Shown in pieces: positions 24,898-34,113 of a stretch of 64,000 nt of DNA. Numbering within the stretch: position 1 is the first letter of the stretch; each line of letters starts with the position of its first letter. Source of the stretch: a virus; IMG/VR virus record IMGVR_UViG_3300032053_000039, positions 1 through 64,000 of that record, one strand, 5' to 3'. The translations under genes were made by a program, and so were the position numbers. Below the pieces are notes generated by a model, which had not been told where the DNA came from, searched no databases, and was given only the letters and a program-made list of their open reading frames with translations.

Positions 24898-25845
24898 TTA
24901 GTCCTGGCCAGAAAGTATCTTGTATACATTTATAACATCATCAGGGCCTATTCTTATACCTTTGTATAACGCAGCAACTTCAAAGAGTATTCTAAGATAT
25001 CCATATCGTTGGAGTATCTTATAAATAAGATTGCCTTTGGAATAGTTTAAAGATCCCATTAATTTTTCTAGATCACTTTTAAGACCTACCCTTGAAAATT
25101 CCATTTTCCTTAGATTGGATGCTATACCACGATCAGTAATAAGAGAGTCTATATCATCATTTACTCTATCAAGGGCTACTTGAAAATCTGTGCTTAATAG
25201 TTTAAGTTCCTCTTTATCAAGAGTTTTCATGTAGTCTTTTAAAACTAAGAAATCCACACTATCTCTTTTAGCTTTATCAATATCTATAACGATTTTATCA
25301 ATATACTTCTGAGCCAGATTTTTAGCAGAATTTAGTATGTAAGACGAAGAAAGAGTTCCTTCTAGTTTCTTTGGTTCTTTTAGCCATTCATCTGTAATAA
25401 GATTATACAAACTATCATATTTTATGAGAGCAGCTCTCTCTGCTTCCTCTTCTGTAAAAAAATATGTATCTAGAGGATGAAATGTTTCTGGTATAAAAGC
25501 AGTTAAAAAAGAACTTCTTCTTCCTGCTTCTATAAGCTCATCACAAATATCTTCTCCCGTAGAATCTTGATATTTTGGATTATTCTTTTTAAATAAATCT
25601 ATATTTAAAACAACTTTTACATCTAGGTCTGAATCATCTTTATAGAAATATGTCGCTAAGGATGAACCTATGTAAAGATGAGATACAAACTCTTTATATC
25701 CTTTAATACCAAAACTAATAAAAAAACCCTCCATAGATTTATATATAAACTTTTTTATTGAAGGTTTTAATTTATTATCTTCCCATATTTCTGGGGATAA
25801 TGTTTTTCTTTGGTAATCTAAAATAGATGATATCTTTTTCATCAT
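24898..25845 (-). CDS. Nucleotidyltransferase-fold protein, 315 aa
   Basis: Near residue 60, HLYIGSSLATYFYKDDSDLDVKVVL contains the GS...DxD pattern of the pol-beta/MNT nucleotidyltransferase superfamily. The rest is helical and could be a substrate-binding domain. Such enzymes transfer nucleotides to proteins, RNA or antibiotics; the target here is unknown. ATGA overlap with the upstream gene couples the two, possibly as a pair. Confidence 0.6.
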   Translation of the reverse strand: MMKKISSILDYQRKTLSPEIWEDNKLKPSIKKFIYKSMEGFFISFGIKGYKEFVSHLYIGSSLATYFYKDDSDLDVKVVLNIDLFKKNNPKYQDSTGEDICDELIEAGRRSSFLTAFIPETFHPLDTYFFTEEEAERAALIKYDSLYNLITDEWLKEPKKLEGTLSSSYILNSAKNLAQKYIDKIVIDIDKAKRDSVDFLVLKDYMKTLDKEELKLLSTDFQVALDRVNDDIDSLITDRGIASNLRKMEFSRVGLKSDLEKLMGSLNYSKGNLIYKILQRYGYLRILFEVAALYKGIRIGPDDVINVYKILSGQD

Positions 25846-26135
25846 TTGTGTTCCAGGGAGTCTACAACATCTTCATAAGAATCAATAGCGTTGCTATAAG
25901 ATTGAATAGAGCTTGTAAGTCTTTGTATTCTTTGATTTAGATGGAGGACTCGATCATTTAGAGTATTTACTTGAACGAACCAATCATCACTAGTATACAT
26001 AACTTCTATAACTTTATCCCTTATTTCCTCAATAAAGAATGTTAAGTTTCTATCAGTATTAGTTTGACTTATTTGTTGAATGTGTGATAGGATATAATCA
26101 CATTTTGTTCTTATATCATTTTCGAATAACTGCAT
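25842..26135 (-). CDS. Small coiled-coil protein, 97 aa
   Basis: Helical, with a C-terminal heptad-rich region (LNDRVLHLNQRIQRLTSSIQ). Its TGA overlaps the nucleotidyltransferase ATG. A small helical partner next to a nucleotidyltransferase recalls toxin-antitoxin (MNT/HEPN) pairs, but no HEPN RxxxxH motif is visible, so that reading is not supported. Function unknown. Confidence 0.6.
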   Translation of the reverse strand: MQLFENDIRTKCDYILSHIQQISQTNTDRNLTFFIEEIRDKVIEVMYTSDDWFVQVNTLNDRVLHLNQRIQRLTSSIQSYSNAIDSYEDVVDSLEHK

Positions 26136-26542
26136 TAGTTTATATCTCCGTAAGGGTCAAGCTCTGTATGAATCTTTGAAAAATCCTTATTACGAAGTTT
26201 GAACATACCCTCTTTAGAGACTAGTTGGGATCCACCAGTATCCCATTTCACAAGAATGGTATCACCATCATTTTTTATACCTTTAACAATTCCCATTCTT
26301 CCTGTTGATCGAGATCTTATAAGGTCTCCTATCTTAACATCTTCTTCTTTTATGAAGTACTCGATAAGATCTTCTCTCTCTGCTTTCTTGAAGGTTCTCT
26401 TAACAAGCGGACTAGAATAGCGTATTCCGTGAATAGCAAGCCAATCTGCTATTTTTTCTACAGGCATGTTCATCTTAAGCATGCGATACAAAGTTTCAAT
26501 ATGATCTTGATTTCTTTCTGTTCTTACCGGTGTAGCTTTCAT
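26135..26542 (-). CDS. Hypothetical protein with helical head and KOW/Tudor-like C-terminus, 135 aa
   Basis: The first 65 residues resemble a helix-turn-helix module (VEKIADWLAIHGIRYSSPLV). The C-terminal part reads DVKIGDLIRSRSTGRMGIVKG and ILVKWDTGGSQLV, a small beta-barrel pattern as in KOW or Tudor domains that bind RNA or RNA polymerase. The gene ends where the next begins (TAATG-type overlap). A transcription or processing role is inference. Confidence 0.55.
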   Translation of the reverse strand: MKATPVRTERNQDHIETLYRMLKMNMPVEKIADWLAIHGIRYSSPLVKRTFKKAEREDLIEYFIKEEDVKIGDLIRSRSTGRMGIVKGIKNDGDTILVKWDTGGSQLVSKEGMFKLRNKDFSKIHTELDPYGDIN

Positions 26543-26549
26543 AATACCT

Positions 26550-27206
26550 CTATTGTTCTATTAAAATTGGAGAGTCATGATCTCCCTTATTTATTATTAT
26601 CAGCTTAAGAGCACTGCTATTAATATCTCTACCAAGATCATATCCTGCCGATTGTTGGATTTTTCCTGAACCGAAGCCACCAAAACAATATTTTATGAGT
26701 TTTCCTTCAGACAGAAATTCATATTCATACCATGATTTTTTCTCAGGATTTTCAAATTGATAGAATCGACTATCAGAATCGTATTTTCCTATATTGTAAA
26801 ATACATCTAGAGCCTGTTCCTCAAGTTTCTTTCCTGGTTCTACACCGGCATTAACAACATAGATAAAATCATTAATTTTTATAATTAAAGGAAGTTCCTC
26901 TAGGTAGTTTATAAGATAATTACTATCTTTTTCTAGCCAGTTAGGAATGTTATCTTCAGTACAAGCATCAAACTCTCTTTTTCCTTTAACCGAATAAGTA
27001 TTATGACAATTGGCTAAAAAATAGAGACAATCTAAGGATTTATCATTATCAAGATCGATATTATTCCCAGTTGTTACAAGAGTATCATCCTTATTAAATC
27101 CTTGATTATATAACAAATTAACAAGAGATTCATAATCTCCCCTAATATCTCCAACGACAAAATACCTTTTAGTATTTAGAACCGATAGGTCTAAGACAAA
27201 ATCCAT
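26550..27206 (-). CDS. Metallophosphatase-fold protein with lost catalytic residues, 218 aa
   Basis: The order of motifs matches the serine/threonine phosphatase (PPP) family but each is altered. GDIRGD (19-24) replaces GDIHG. TGNNIDLD (46-53) replaces GDxVDRG. VKGKREF (73-79) replaces xxGNHE. VNAGVEP replaces VHAG. With most metal ligands gone it should be catalytically dead. A role as a binding or decoy protein, for example sequestering a phosphoprotein, is possible. The fold call is moderate because it rests on motif spacing. Confidence 0.6.
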   Translation of the reverse strand: MDFVLDLSVLNTKRYFVVGDIRGDYESLVNLLYNQGFNKDDTLVTTGNNIDLDNDKSLDCLYFLANCHNTYSVKGKREFDACTEDNIPNWLEKDSNYLINYLEELPLIIKINDFIYVVNAGVEPGKKLEEQALDVFYNIGKYDSDSRFYQFENPEKKSWYEYEFLSEGKLIKYCFGGFGSGKIQQSAGYDLGRDINSSALKLIIINKGDHDSPILIEQ

Positions 27207-27280
27207 TATGTACCATTCCTGATAGAAATAGCTTCTTGAAATAATAATGTTAAAAAAATTGGCAGAATTAAGCCCAAATC

Positions 27281-27547
27281 CTAAACTTTTTCATATACAA
27301 TGAAAGAATTATTTCTACCCTCAAAAAAGTTACCAAGGCTCTTTTTTCGTATGGATATTATACCTGGGCCTACAGCACTTTTGAAAAAAACGTAATCCCC
27401 TTGATCATCCCCAACCGAATAATCGTATTTATAATAATTGTCCTTACCACGAAATTTCAAAATATCTCCTTGAGTAAGCTCTTGAGAAGACTTAGAGTAC
27501 TTTTTTGGGGTAAGACCAAAATTGTACGAAGATCTGATTTGGTTCAT
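27281..27547 (-). CDS. Hypothetical protein, 88 aa
   Basis: Contains GDILKFRGKDNYYKYDYSV and GVISI-like beta strands (GPGIISIRKKSLG), consistent with a small all-beta domain. ATG follows AGAGGTATGTT. It lies between the dehydratase and phosphatase-like genes with 73-bp and 40-bp gaps. Not recognised. Confidence 0.6.
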   Translation of the reverse strand: MNQIRSSYNFGLTPKKYSKSSQELTQGDILKFRGKDNYYKYDYSVGDDQGDYVFFKSAVGPGIISIRKKSLGNFFEGRNNSFIVYEKV

Positions 27548-27587
27548 AACATACCTCTATTTTTATTTTATAATTACCCTCCGGTAA

Positions 27588-28652
27588 TTATCTTTTTTCG
27601 TAGTTACTTTCAATCCACTTAAGGTATTCTCCTGTTTTTATGTCTTCTATCCATTTTTTGTTATTTAAGTACCATTTTACCGTAAAATCCATTCCAGAAT
27701 AAAAAGATGTACGCTGATTCCACCCCAGAAACTTTTTTAATTTATCACAATTAACAGCATATCGTTTATCATGCCCAGGCCTATCTTTTACATAGGTTAT
27801 AAGATTTTTATAAGTATTTATCGGTACTCCGGTAAGATCTGATACAATCTCACACAAAATTTCTATTATTTCTATGTTCTTTCTTTCGTTATCTCCTCCT
27901 ATATTATAGGACTCTCCTATCTCTCCTTTGGTAGCTATTGTCCAAATAGCCTCACAGTGATCTTTTACAAATAACCAATCTCGGATTTGAGTGCCATCCC
28001 CATAAACAGGAAGAGGTTTCCTTTCTAGCATATTTAATATCATAAGAGGGATAAGTTTTTCTGGAAATTGATAAGGACCATAATTATTACTGCAGTTGGA
28101 TATAAGAATTGGCATATTATAGGTATGATAGTATGCTCGTACTAAATGATCTGCACTTGCTTTACTAGCAGAATAAACACTTCTAGGATCATAAGGACTT
28201 CTTTCATGAAAGTATCCGGATTCAGGTAAAGATCCAAACACCTCATCGGATGAGATATGATAAAATATAATGTCTTTATTTATCATTCTAATAGCTTCTA
28301 AAAGAGAAAATGTTCCTAAAATGTTTGTTTTTATAAAATCACTAGGACCATATATAGATCTGTCCACATGGCTTTCTGCTGAGAAATTTATTATAAGATC
28401 AATATCATAATTTTTAAATGTACTTACAAAGTCTGTATCGAGAATATCACAGATGTCTAATTTAATAAATTTGTACTTTTCTTCAACACCTAAAAGATTA
28501 CTTGGATTTCCAGCATATGTTAATTTATCTATATTTAAAATATTTCCTTTGAAGCCAATATCTTCTATAAGATATCGTATGAAGTTAGATCCTATAAATC
28601 CCATTCCTCCCGTTACTGCTATGTTTTTAATATCTCGTTTAATCTCTTTCAT
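27588..28652 (-). CDS. rfbB: dTDP-glucose 4,6-dehydratase (RmlB/RfbB-like)
   Basis: Extended SDR enzyme with NAD-binding VTGGMGFIGSN, the family region ESHVDRSIYGPSDFI, the catalytic SSDEVFG (usually TDEVYG) and YSASKASADHL (YxxxK), followed by NCSNNYGPYQFPEKLIP and QIRDWLFVKDH. It converts dTDP-glucose to the 4-keto-6-deoxy sugar, first committed step toward dTDP-rhamnose. At 354 aa it is full length. No RmlA, C or D is in the window, so the phage may feed host sugar pathways or glycosylate its own products. A mannose-phosphate-isomerase-type cupin lies at 41.7 kb. Confidence 0.9.
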   Translation of the reverse strand: MKEIKRDIKNIAVTGGMGFIGSNFIRYLIEDIGFKGNILNIDKLTYAGNPSNLLGVEEKYKFIKLDICDILDTDFVSTFKNYDIDLIINFSAESHVDRSIYGPSDFIKTNILGTFSLLEAIRMINKDIIFYHISSDEVFGSLPESGYFHERSPYDPRSVYSASKASADHLVRAYYHTYNMPILISNCSNNYGPYQFPEKLIPLMILNMLERKPLPVYGDGTQIRDWLFVKDHCEAIWTIATKGEIGESYNIGGDNERKNIEIIEILCEIVSDLTGVPINTYKNLITYVKDRPGHDKRYAVNCDKLKKFLGWNQRTSFYSGMDFTVKWYLNNKKWIEDIKTGEYLKWIESNYEKR

Positions 28653-28675
28653 ATAATTTTAATCTCTTAATATTT

Positions 28676-28903
28676 TTAATCTACTAATTCATATTCTATT
28701 TTAAATATAGCTTCATCGCATACGAACATATAACCGTATTGAGTCATAATAATATAATCACCACAATAACCCTTTATACTAATTCCTTCTACAATAAGTT
28801 CAAATTTGGAATCCATTTTCCAGAACATTACAGTAAGAGGCTTTTTAATTGCTTTTCGAGGGCTAATCTTCGACAGGTCTTTGGGTGATGCTATTGACAA
28901 CAT
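28676..28903 (-). CDS. Hypothetical protein, 75 aa
   Basis: Small, with a basic N-terminus and an aromatic-rich beta-prone body (CGDYIIMTQYGYMFVCDEAIF). It lies 22 bp downstream of the reductase stop. ATG follows GGAGATATATAA. No family recognised. Confidence 0.6.
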   Translation of the reverse strand: MLSIASPKDLSKISPRKAIKKPLTVMFWKMDSKFELIVEGISIKGYCGDYIIMTQYGYMFVCDEAIFKIEYELVD

Positions 28904-28925
28904 TTATATATCTCCATTTTTAATA

Positions 28926-31900
28926 TTATCCGCATTTAGAATACCCACATCCAATATCTGAACATTTGAGACAACCCTCAGAAAATCTTAATTTTGATCC
29001 ACAGGTAGGACAAACTTCTTGAGCATCCAATCCATCCTCTACATATTTTTTGAGTGTTCGAGCGAGGACTTTAGCAAAATGGGTTACATCACCTTCTGCC
29101 TTATTAAGCATTATAAGAACTTCATCCAGAGGAACTCCTGATTGTAAATGCAAAGAGATGGATCGAGCAAAAGCATCATGCTCTTTATTATAAAAGGATT
29201 TCCCTATATTGTTTATAAGAACTTCGTCATCATATTCAAAAGAATAATGTTTTGTTCCTTGCCTTTTAATAAATCCATCTTCTATTTTCTTAGGAATACA
29301 AACATCATCAACTGCTCCAGCAAACATTTCAAATGGTTTACCTTCCATAAGACTTACAAAAACAATCCATTTATGACCTTGATACATAACTCTGTGAATC
29401 TCGCAAGGAAGGGTAGGAGGCCTTTTTGGGATAGCTCTATAGACGATACCCTCTATTTTATCTTTTTTATCAGAATCGTGAATGAGTATTCCTTCTCTAC
29501 ATCCATCCCGATAGACAGTAACTCCAATAATTCCCCTTTTATGAGCATCTAAAAACACACCAGCTACATCTTCCTTAGTAGCATTACTAGGTAAATTAAT
29601 AGTTTTACTTGCTGATAACGAAACATTAACTGCGGTAGCTTCTAAAATGCTTAGGTGTTCCATAGGTGTTAAATCTCCTGCGGTTAAAAATACTTTCTTC
29701 ATATCATCTGGTATATCTTTACATTTCTGGCATGAGCCTTTATTTTCAGAAACCTCCTTAAGTATCTTTTGTTTTATTTTATCATCAAAATTATCAATGA
29801 GATATTTTTCAAATACAGAATCTCCAATACAAACAACATCATATTGTTTTACTCCCTCTTTTATACCAGTTTCTATTTTACGTGAATAAGATAAAGCAAA
29901 GACGGGTTCGATTCCTCCAGATACTTCGGCGATGTATGCAATACTTCCAGTTGGTGCTATAGAAGTGCAGCAACTATTTCTAATTCCGTGTTTTTTAATA
30001 TCACTTCTAAGTTCTTCTATATTAATATTTCTACAGGATTTGTGTTTAAAAAATCTTTCGTTAGCCTTTATAAAAAGATCATAGTCAAACGCTTCATAGG
30101 ATCCTTCTATTTTAGATAATTCTACAGATTCTTGCATAGACCTTAAAGTAAGATAACGAATAACCTCTTCAGTAAATTTAAAAGCTTTATCAGAGTTATA
30201 TGGTATTTCTTTTTTATAGAGAGCATGAGCAAGACCCATAACACCAAGACCAATTGGTCGTGTTTTTAATGTAACTTCTTTTATTTTTTTTATAGGAAAC
30301 TTATTTTTATCAATAGTGCTATTTATAAATCGAGTTGCTTTTACTATTATTTCTTCGAATTCATCCCAATTAAATTTTTTACCTTCAACTAAAGATGATA
30401 AGTTTATAGAACCAAGGGCGCAACTTGTATATGGAATATTGGTAAATTCTGAGCAATTCGAGCATACAACATATTCTATACACTTTTTATTTTTTTTATT
30501 TAAATACTCTCTTCCGCCTATTAAAAAATTGTGTGTTTCCTCAACAGTACCATCGTATACATCTTCTTTACCAATATATTTTATTGATATTATTTTATGA
30601 TTATAAGAATCCCCAATAGCTTTTTTTAATTCAAATTTATGTTTATAATTTTTAATATTTTTTTCTGCTAAATATATTAAATCTTTAGCAAATCTTACTT
30701 TATTTATATTATCTTTCAAATAAGAAAGAGACGGACAAAAAATATTATTATTCCGAATAACAGTTCTTGCTCCTTTATACTCTTTACCGAAATTAAGATA
30801 AGTATTACCAAGTTTTTTATAGGCTCTAAACATCTCTAAAGTTAATTTTAATCTTCTTTTGGTATTTGGATGGTCCAAATACTTTTTTGAAAATTTAGAA
30901 TTTTCAAACATAAAAGGTTTTTGTATTTCTTTAACACAACAATAATGAGAACAAAATGTTATTTGCCTTCTATCATAGTCTACAATGAATTCCTTTCCAC
31001 AATATTCACATTTTTTATATATTATAAAATTTAAAGATTTTTTATCAAATTTAAATATTTGTTCTCCGGACACCAGATTATTATACTGTTTCAAAAGTTT
31101 ATTATATGTTATAGATTCTATATATTTAACTTTAGCAAGATCACAATATTCTTTAGGATTACTATATCTATATTTATTTCCTTTATTATTGGTATTTAAG
31201 AGAGGAAGATTTAAACTCTTCCACATTTGAAGAGTAAAGAAATTGTAAAGAGTATTTTTAGAGTATTTTTTTATTAACCTAACAATTTCTTCATTTGATA
31301 TATTTTTAGAATTACTGTTTTTTAAACCTTGGTTTAATTCTCTTTGTTTTCTAATCCAGGAATCTCTATCTTTAATTTTAAATACTGGATTGTTTTTACC
31401 AAGTTTATCCTTTCCATGTAATTGGTCATGAGTTTTATAATCCATTATTTGTAAATTTTCTGGTCTGTTGTCTAGAGAGTCATAATTAATATGATGAACA
31501 ACTTCTCCCTCAGAAAGTAATTTACCTGAAAAATATGCTGCAATAAGTCTATGTTCTGATTTTGTAATTCCATTGGTGGTAATAGTACAATATTCTTTTT
31601 TCTTAGAAACGGATTTACTATAATTTTTTATTATGGATTTTATACTACTTCCTTTTTTTAAATCTTTTAATGGAACCATAACACCAGAGGTAGTTAAGAA
31701 TTCATGATTATTTGTGCATTTTATAATCAAGCCACTATCAAAAGAAACTTCATAAATATCAGCGTTTTTTTGTGTGAGTCTGGGATTTAAAAATTTCTTA
31801 ATTCTCAAATCTCCTTGTTTATCTAAAGTATATACAGGAACATCTTTTTCTTCATCTACTAGTTGCTTAATAGAAATAGAACCTCTTCCATCTGCGACTG

Positions 31901-34025
31901 CTATGAGAGTATCCCCTGTTATACATGGATTTGAGATTACAGTTTTATTGATATTAGTAACAGTACACTGCCTATAAGCTATATCCATATTAAAAATTCC
32001 TGGTTCTGCGACCGACCAGGCATTTTCTACAATAGCATCCCACAACTGTTTTATTGTTACCATCTCCCCTTCTGAATCTAACAAAGCCATTGTGGCTCCA
32101 TCTGTAACATTTTTTATAGTGTGAGGAATCTCTGGATTTTCTTCCAAGTCTTTATAAAAGCTATCAGGAATCATTACAGAAAAATTAAGTCTATTGAATT
32201 TACTCAAATTCTTTTTTGCTTCTATAAATTCTAGTATAGACGGATGATCTATTGTAAGGAGACCCATCGCAGCACCCCTGCGACTATTGTGAGTAACAAT
32301 CCCATTAGCTATGTAAGAATGAACGTCTTCCACATTTATATCATAGGTTTCATTTTCTCCAGTATCTTCTATTTTTACTACTTTACTAAAAAAGTAATCT
32401 CCAACTTCAGGAATAAGATTAAAAGCAAATTCTTTTTTCTCTTTTAAGTGCTGGTATGAAGATATACTAAAATTTCTTTCATTCCTAAAATATCTTTTTA
32501 TCTCTTTTTTTAGTTTTTTATGACTTTCTGGTTTATAATGATTTTTGTCTATTTCTTCTAAAACTTTAGAAAACCAATACCGAGGAAAGGGAAGAACATA
32601 GCTTTTTTCTCGAGTTAGATCACATTTCCAATTTTTACATTCCATGAAACGTGATTTTTCATCACAGCTTATAATCTTTTTCCAATTTTCTAATCCTACG
32701 TAAGATAGTATTTTTAAACTATGTATAAATTCTTCTTTGCTGAAACAATTTTTCCCATGTTTAGTTAAAAAAATACTATTTGGGCAACCCAGTTCAAATA
32801 AAATAGCAGATACTTCTTTTATGAGAACAAAAGATGATGAGTTTAATTGAGGGTATCCATGACTAACTGAACCATCTGATTCAAAAAGACCTCTTAAATA
32901 CATTCCTTTTATCGAAATAGGACTTTTTCTAATTAATAAAGGAATTGACGCAGTATTACTTTTGCTTTTATTTAATTTATTTAAAATGAGAAATTCCTTT
33001 AATTTTTTATTCGATATAGTGATATTTACACAATCACCTTTCCCTCTTTGAGTATAAAAAGATATATCTCCAAATACTTTTTTCAATTTTTTAGGAAAGT
33101 CTTCTACCAAATAACTTTTGAGGGGAATGGTAAAAACAATTCTATAATCTTTTTCTTTTGATGCTACAGATCCATTTCCTGTAAGATATCCAAGAATAAA
33201 TGCAAAATCTTCTGTTATTTCTTTAGGTAAGCTAATATCATTTTCATTAAAATGATTATATCTAGACTCATCTAATTGTTGTAATTTTTGAATTACTCCA
33301 TTTCCTGATTTTAATTTGATTACAGCAAAGTCTCCTTTTTTAACATCTTGAAGCTCTTTCCAAATGAATCCATTTTCTGAAAATATTTTTATTTTATGAT
33401 TATATGTCCCTTCAAGCTCTATTCCTTCTTCTGTTATAATTTTTAATGTGCTCGCAATACCGTTACAGTAAAATCCTTTAGAGTCTTTAATACCATTTTC
33501 GGTGTCTATTTTTATACTATGATCATGCCAACCATAATCTCTATTGCTTATTATTTCATCTAAATATAATAAGCCTTCTTGAGTAGAGATAAGAGATCTT
33601 CCTATGAGACATCCTGACTGATTAACACCATCAAGCATTTCATTAAATATTGCTATAAAAGGGAGAGGTCCTGAGCTGGTTCTACCATTAAGGGTTTTAA
33701 TTTCTTCTTTTGATCCTCGTAACCTAAAGTATGGAATTCCTATTCCACCTCCCATCTTTGTAACAATAGCACATTCTTTTAATGATTCAAATATTCCCTC
33801 AATACTATCTTCTATATCCATAGGGAAGCACGAACTAAGAGTTCCCACTCTTTCATTAGTCCCTCCGTTCATCAAAGTCGGAGATGAAGGAATAAATTTC
33901 ATTTGTTCTAGGTATGGATAGATATCAGGATATATTTTTGAGATTCGCTTAGCTAATTCCTCCCAGGTATTTTCACTTGATAGAAAATATCTATCTCTAA
34001 GCAATTTTACAATAGATTCATTCAT
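28926..34025 (-). CDS. nrdJ: Class II (B12-dependent) ribonucleotide reductase with two inteins
   Basis: Extein of 767 aa after removing residues 139-580 and 701-1190. The N-terminus has FIPSSPTLMNGGT and LSSC66FPMD, the first redox Cys. The spliced active-site loop is SNP|CSEF (N-x-C-x-E). Then TRPIGLGVMGLAHAL, NSCCTSIAPTGSIAYIAEVSGGIEP, TVYRDGCREGIL, and a CPTCG...CLKC...CGYSKC tail typical of NrdJ enzymes. It reduces NTPs or NDPs to deoxy forms with adenosylcobalamin. No NrdB, NrdG or NrdI neighbour is present, which supports class II. Confidence 0.9.
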   Translation of the reverse strand: MNESIVKLLRDRYFLSSENTWEELAKRISKIYPDIYPYLEQMKFIPSSPTLMNGGTNERVGTLSSCFPMDIEDSIEGIFESLKECAIVTKMGGGIGIPYFRLRGSKEEIKTLNGRTSSGPLPFIAIFNEMLDGVNQSGCLIGRSLISTQEGLLYLDEIISNRDYGWHDHSIKIDTENGIKDSKGFYCNGIASTLKIITEEGIELEGTYNHKIKIFSENGFIWKELQDVKKGDFAVIKLKSGNGVIQKLQQLDESRYNHFNENDISLPKEITEDFAFILGYLTGNGSVASKEKDYRIVFTIPLKSYLVEDFPKKLKKVFGDISFYTQRGKGDCVNITISNKKLKEFLILNKLNKSKSNTASIPLLIRKSPISIKGMYLRGLFESDGSVSHGYPQLNSSSFVLIKEVSAILFELGCPNSIFLTKHGKNCFSKEEFIHSLKILSYVGLENWKKIISCDEKSRFMECKNWKCDLTREKSYVLPFPRYWFSKVLEEIDKNHYKPESHKKLKKEIKRYFRNERNFSISSYQHLKEKKEFAFNLIPEVGDYFFSKVVKIEDTGENETYDINVEDVHSYIANGIVTHNSRRGAAMGLLTIDHPSILEFIEAKKNLSKFNRLNFSVMIPDSFYKDLEENPEIPHTIKNVTDGATMALLDSEGEMVTIKQLWDAIVENAWSVAEPGIFNMDIAYRQCTVTNINKTVISNPCITGDTLIAVADGRGSISIKQLVDEEKDVPVYTLDKQGDLRIKKFLNPRLTQKNADIYEVSFDSGLIIKCTNNHEFLTTSGVMVPLKDLKKGSSIKSIIKNYSKSVSKKKEYCTITTNGITKSEHRLIAAYFSGKLLSEGEVVHHINYDSLDNRPENLQIMDYKTHDQLHGKDKLGKNNPVFKIKDRDSWIRKQRELNQGLKNSNSKNISNEEIVRLIKKYSKNTLYNFFTLQMWKSLNLPLLNTNNKGNKYRYSNPKEYCDLAKVKYIESITYNKLLKQYNNLVSGEQIFKFDKKSLNFIIYKKCEYCGKEFIVDYDRRQITFCSHYCCVKEIQKPFMFENSKFSKKYLDHPNTKRRLKLTLEMFRAYKKLGNTYLNFGKEYKGARTVIRNNNIFCPSLSYLKDNINKVRFAKDLIYLAEKNIKNYKHKFELKKAIGDSYNHKIISIKYIGKEDVYDGTVEETHNFLIGGREYLNKKNKKCIEYVVCSNCSEFTNIPYTSCALGSINLSSLVEGKKFNWDEFEEIIVKATRFINSTIDKNKFPIKKIKEVTLKTRPIGLGVMGLAHALYKKEIPYNSDKAFKFTEEVIRYLTLRSMQESVELSKIEGSYEAFDYDLFIKANERFFKHKSCRNINIEELRSDIKKHGIRNSCCTSIAPTGSIAYIAEVSGGIEPVFALSYSRKIETGIKEGVKQYDVVCIGDSVFEKYLIDNFDDKIKQKILKEVSENKGSCQKCKDIPDDMKKVFLTAGDLTPMEHLSILEATAVNVSLSASKTINLPSNATKEDVAGVFLDAHKRGIIGVTVYRDGCREGILIHDSDKKDKIEGIVYRAIPKRPPTLPCEIHRVMYQGHKWIVFVSLMEGKPFEMFAGAVDDVCIPKKIEDGFIKRQGTKHYSFEYDDEVLINNIGKSFYNKEHDAFARSISLHLQSGVPLDEVLIMLNKAEGDVTHFAKVLARTLKKYVEDGLDAQEVCPTCGSKLRFSEGCLKCSDIGCGYSKCG
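30456..31925 (-). other. Intein 6 in RNR, at catalytic cysteine (HNH type), 490 aa
   Basis: Cys701 (CITGDTLIAV) to Asn1190 (VVCSN), followed by Cys1191, the thiyl-radical cysteine of NPC. Inside is an HNH module: SEHRLIAAYFSGK, then VVHHINYDSLDNRPENLQ, and later a zinc-finger-like CEYCGKEF...CSHYC. The penultimate residue is Ser rather than His, and the end is extended past the usual block G (THNFLIGGREYL), so Asn cyclisation may use an alternative residue. Confidence 0.85.
32286..33611 (-). other. Intein 5 in RNR, N-terminal (LAGLIDADG type), 442 aa
   Basis: Cys139 (CLIGRSLIST) to Asn580 (NGIVTHN), followed by Ser581 (SRRGAAM). Endonuclease motifs are FILGYLTGNG and LRGLFESDG; the first has Asn in place of the catalytic acid, as in the PolA intein. 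The C-terminal block (HSYIANGIVTHN) is nearly the same as that of intein 4. Confidence 0.9.
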
Positions 34026-34113
34026 ATTATATCTCCCCCGAGGTATTGGTTCTTATTTTTTATTCATATAATCTTTCTATAATAAAATCGAAAGTATACT
34101 AAGGATACTTAAG

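Noticed and set aside
24898-26135. Toxin-antitoxin (MNT/HEPN) pair
   Set aside because: The nucleotidyltransferase-like gene is larger than MNT antitoxins and the partner lacks a HEPN RxxxxH motif.
27571-27590. Hairpin TAATTACC-CTCC-GGTAATTA as terminator of the dehydratase gene
   Set aside because: The U-run lies on the plus-strand side only. On the minus strand no T-tract follows, so it is unsupported for this operon.
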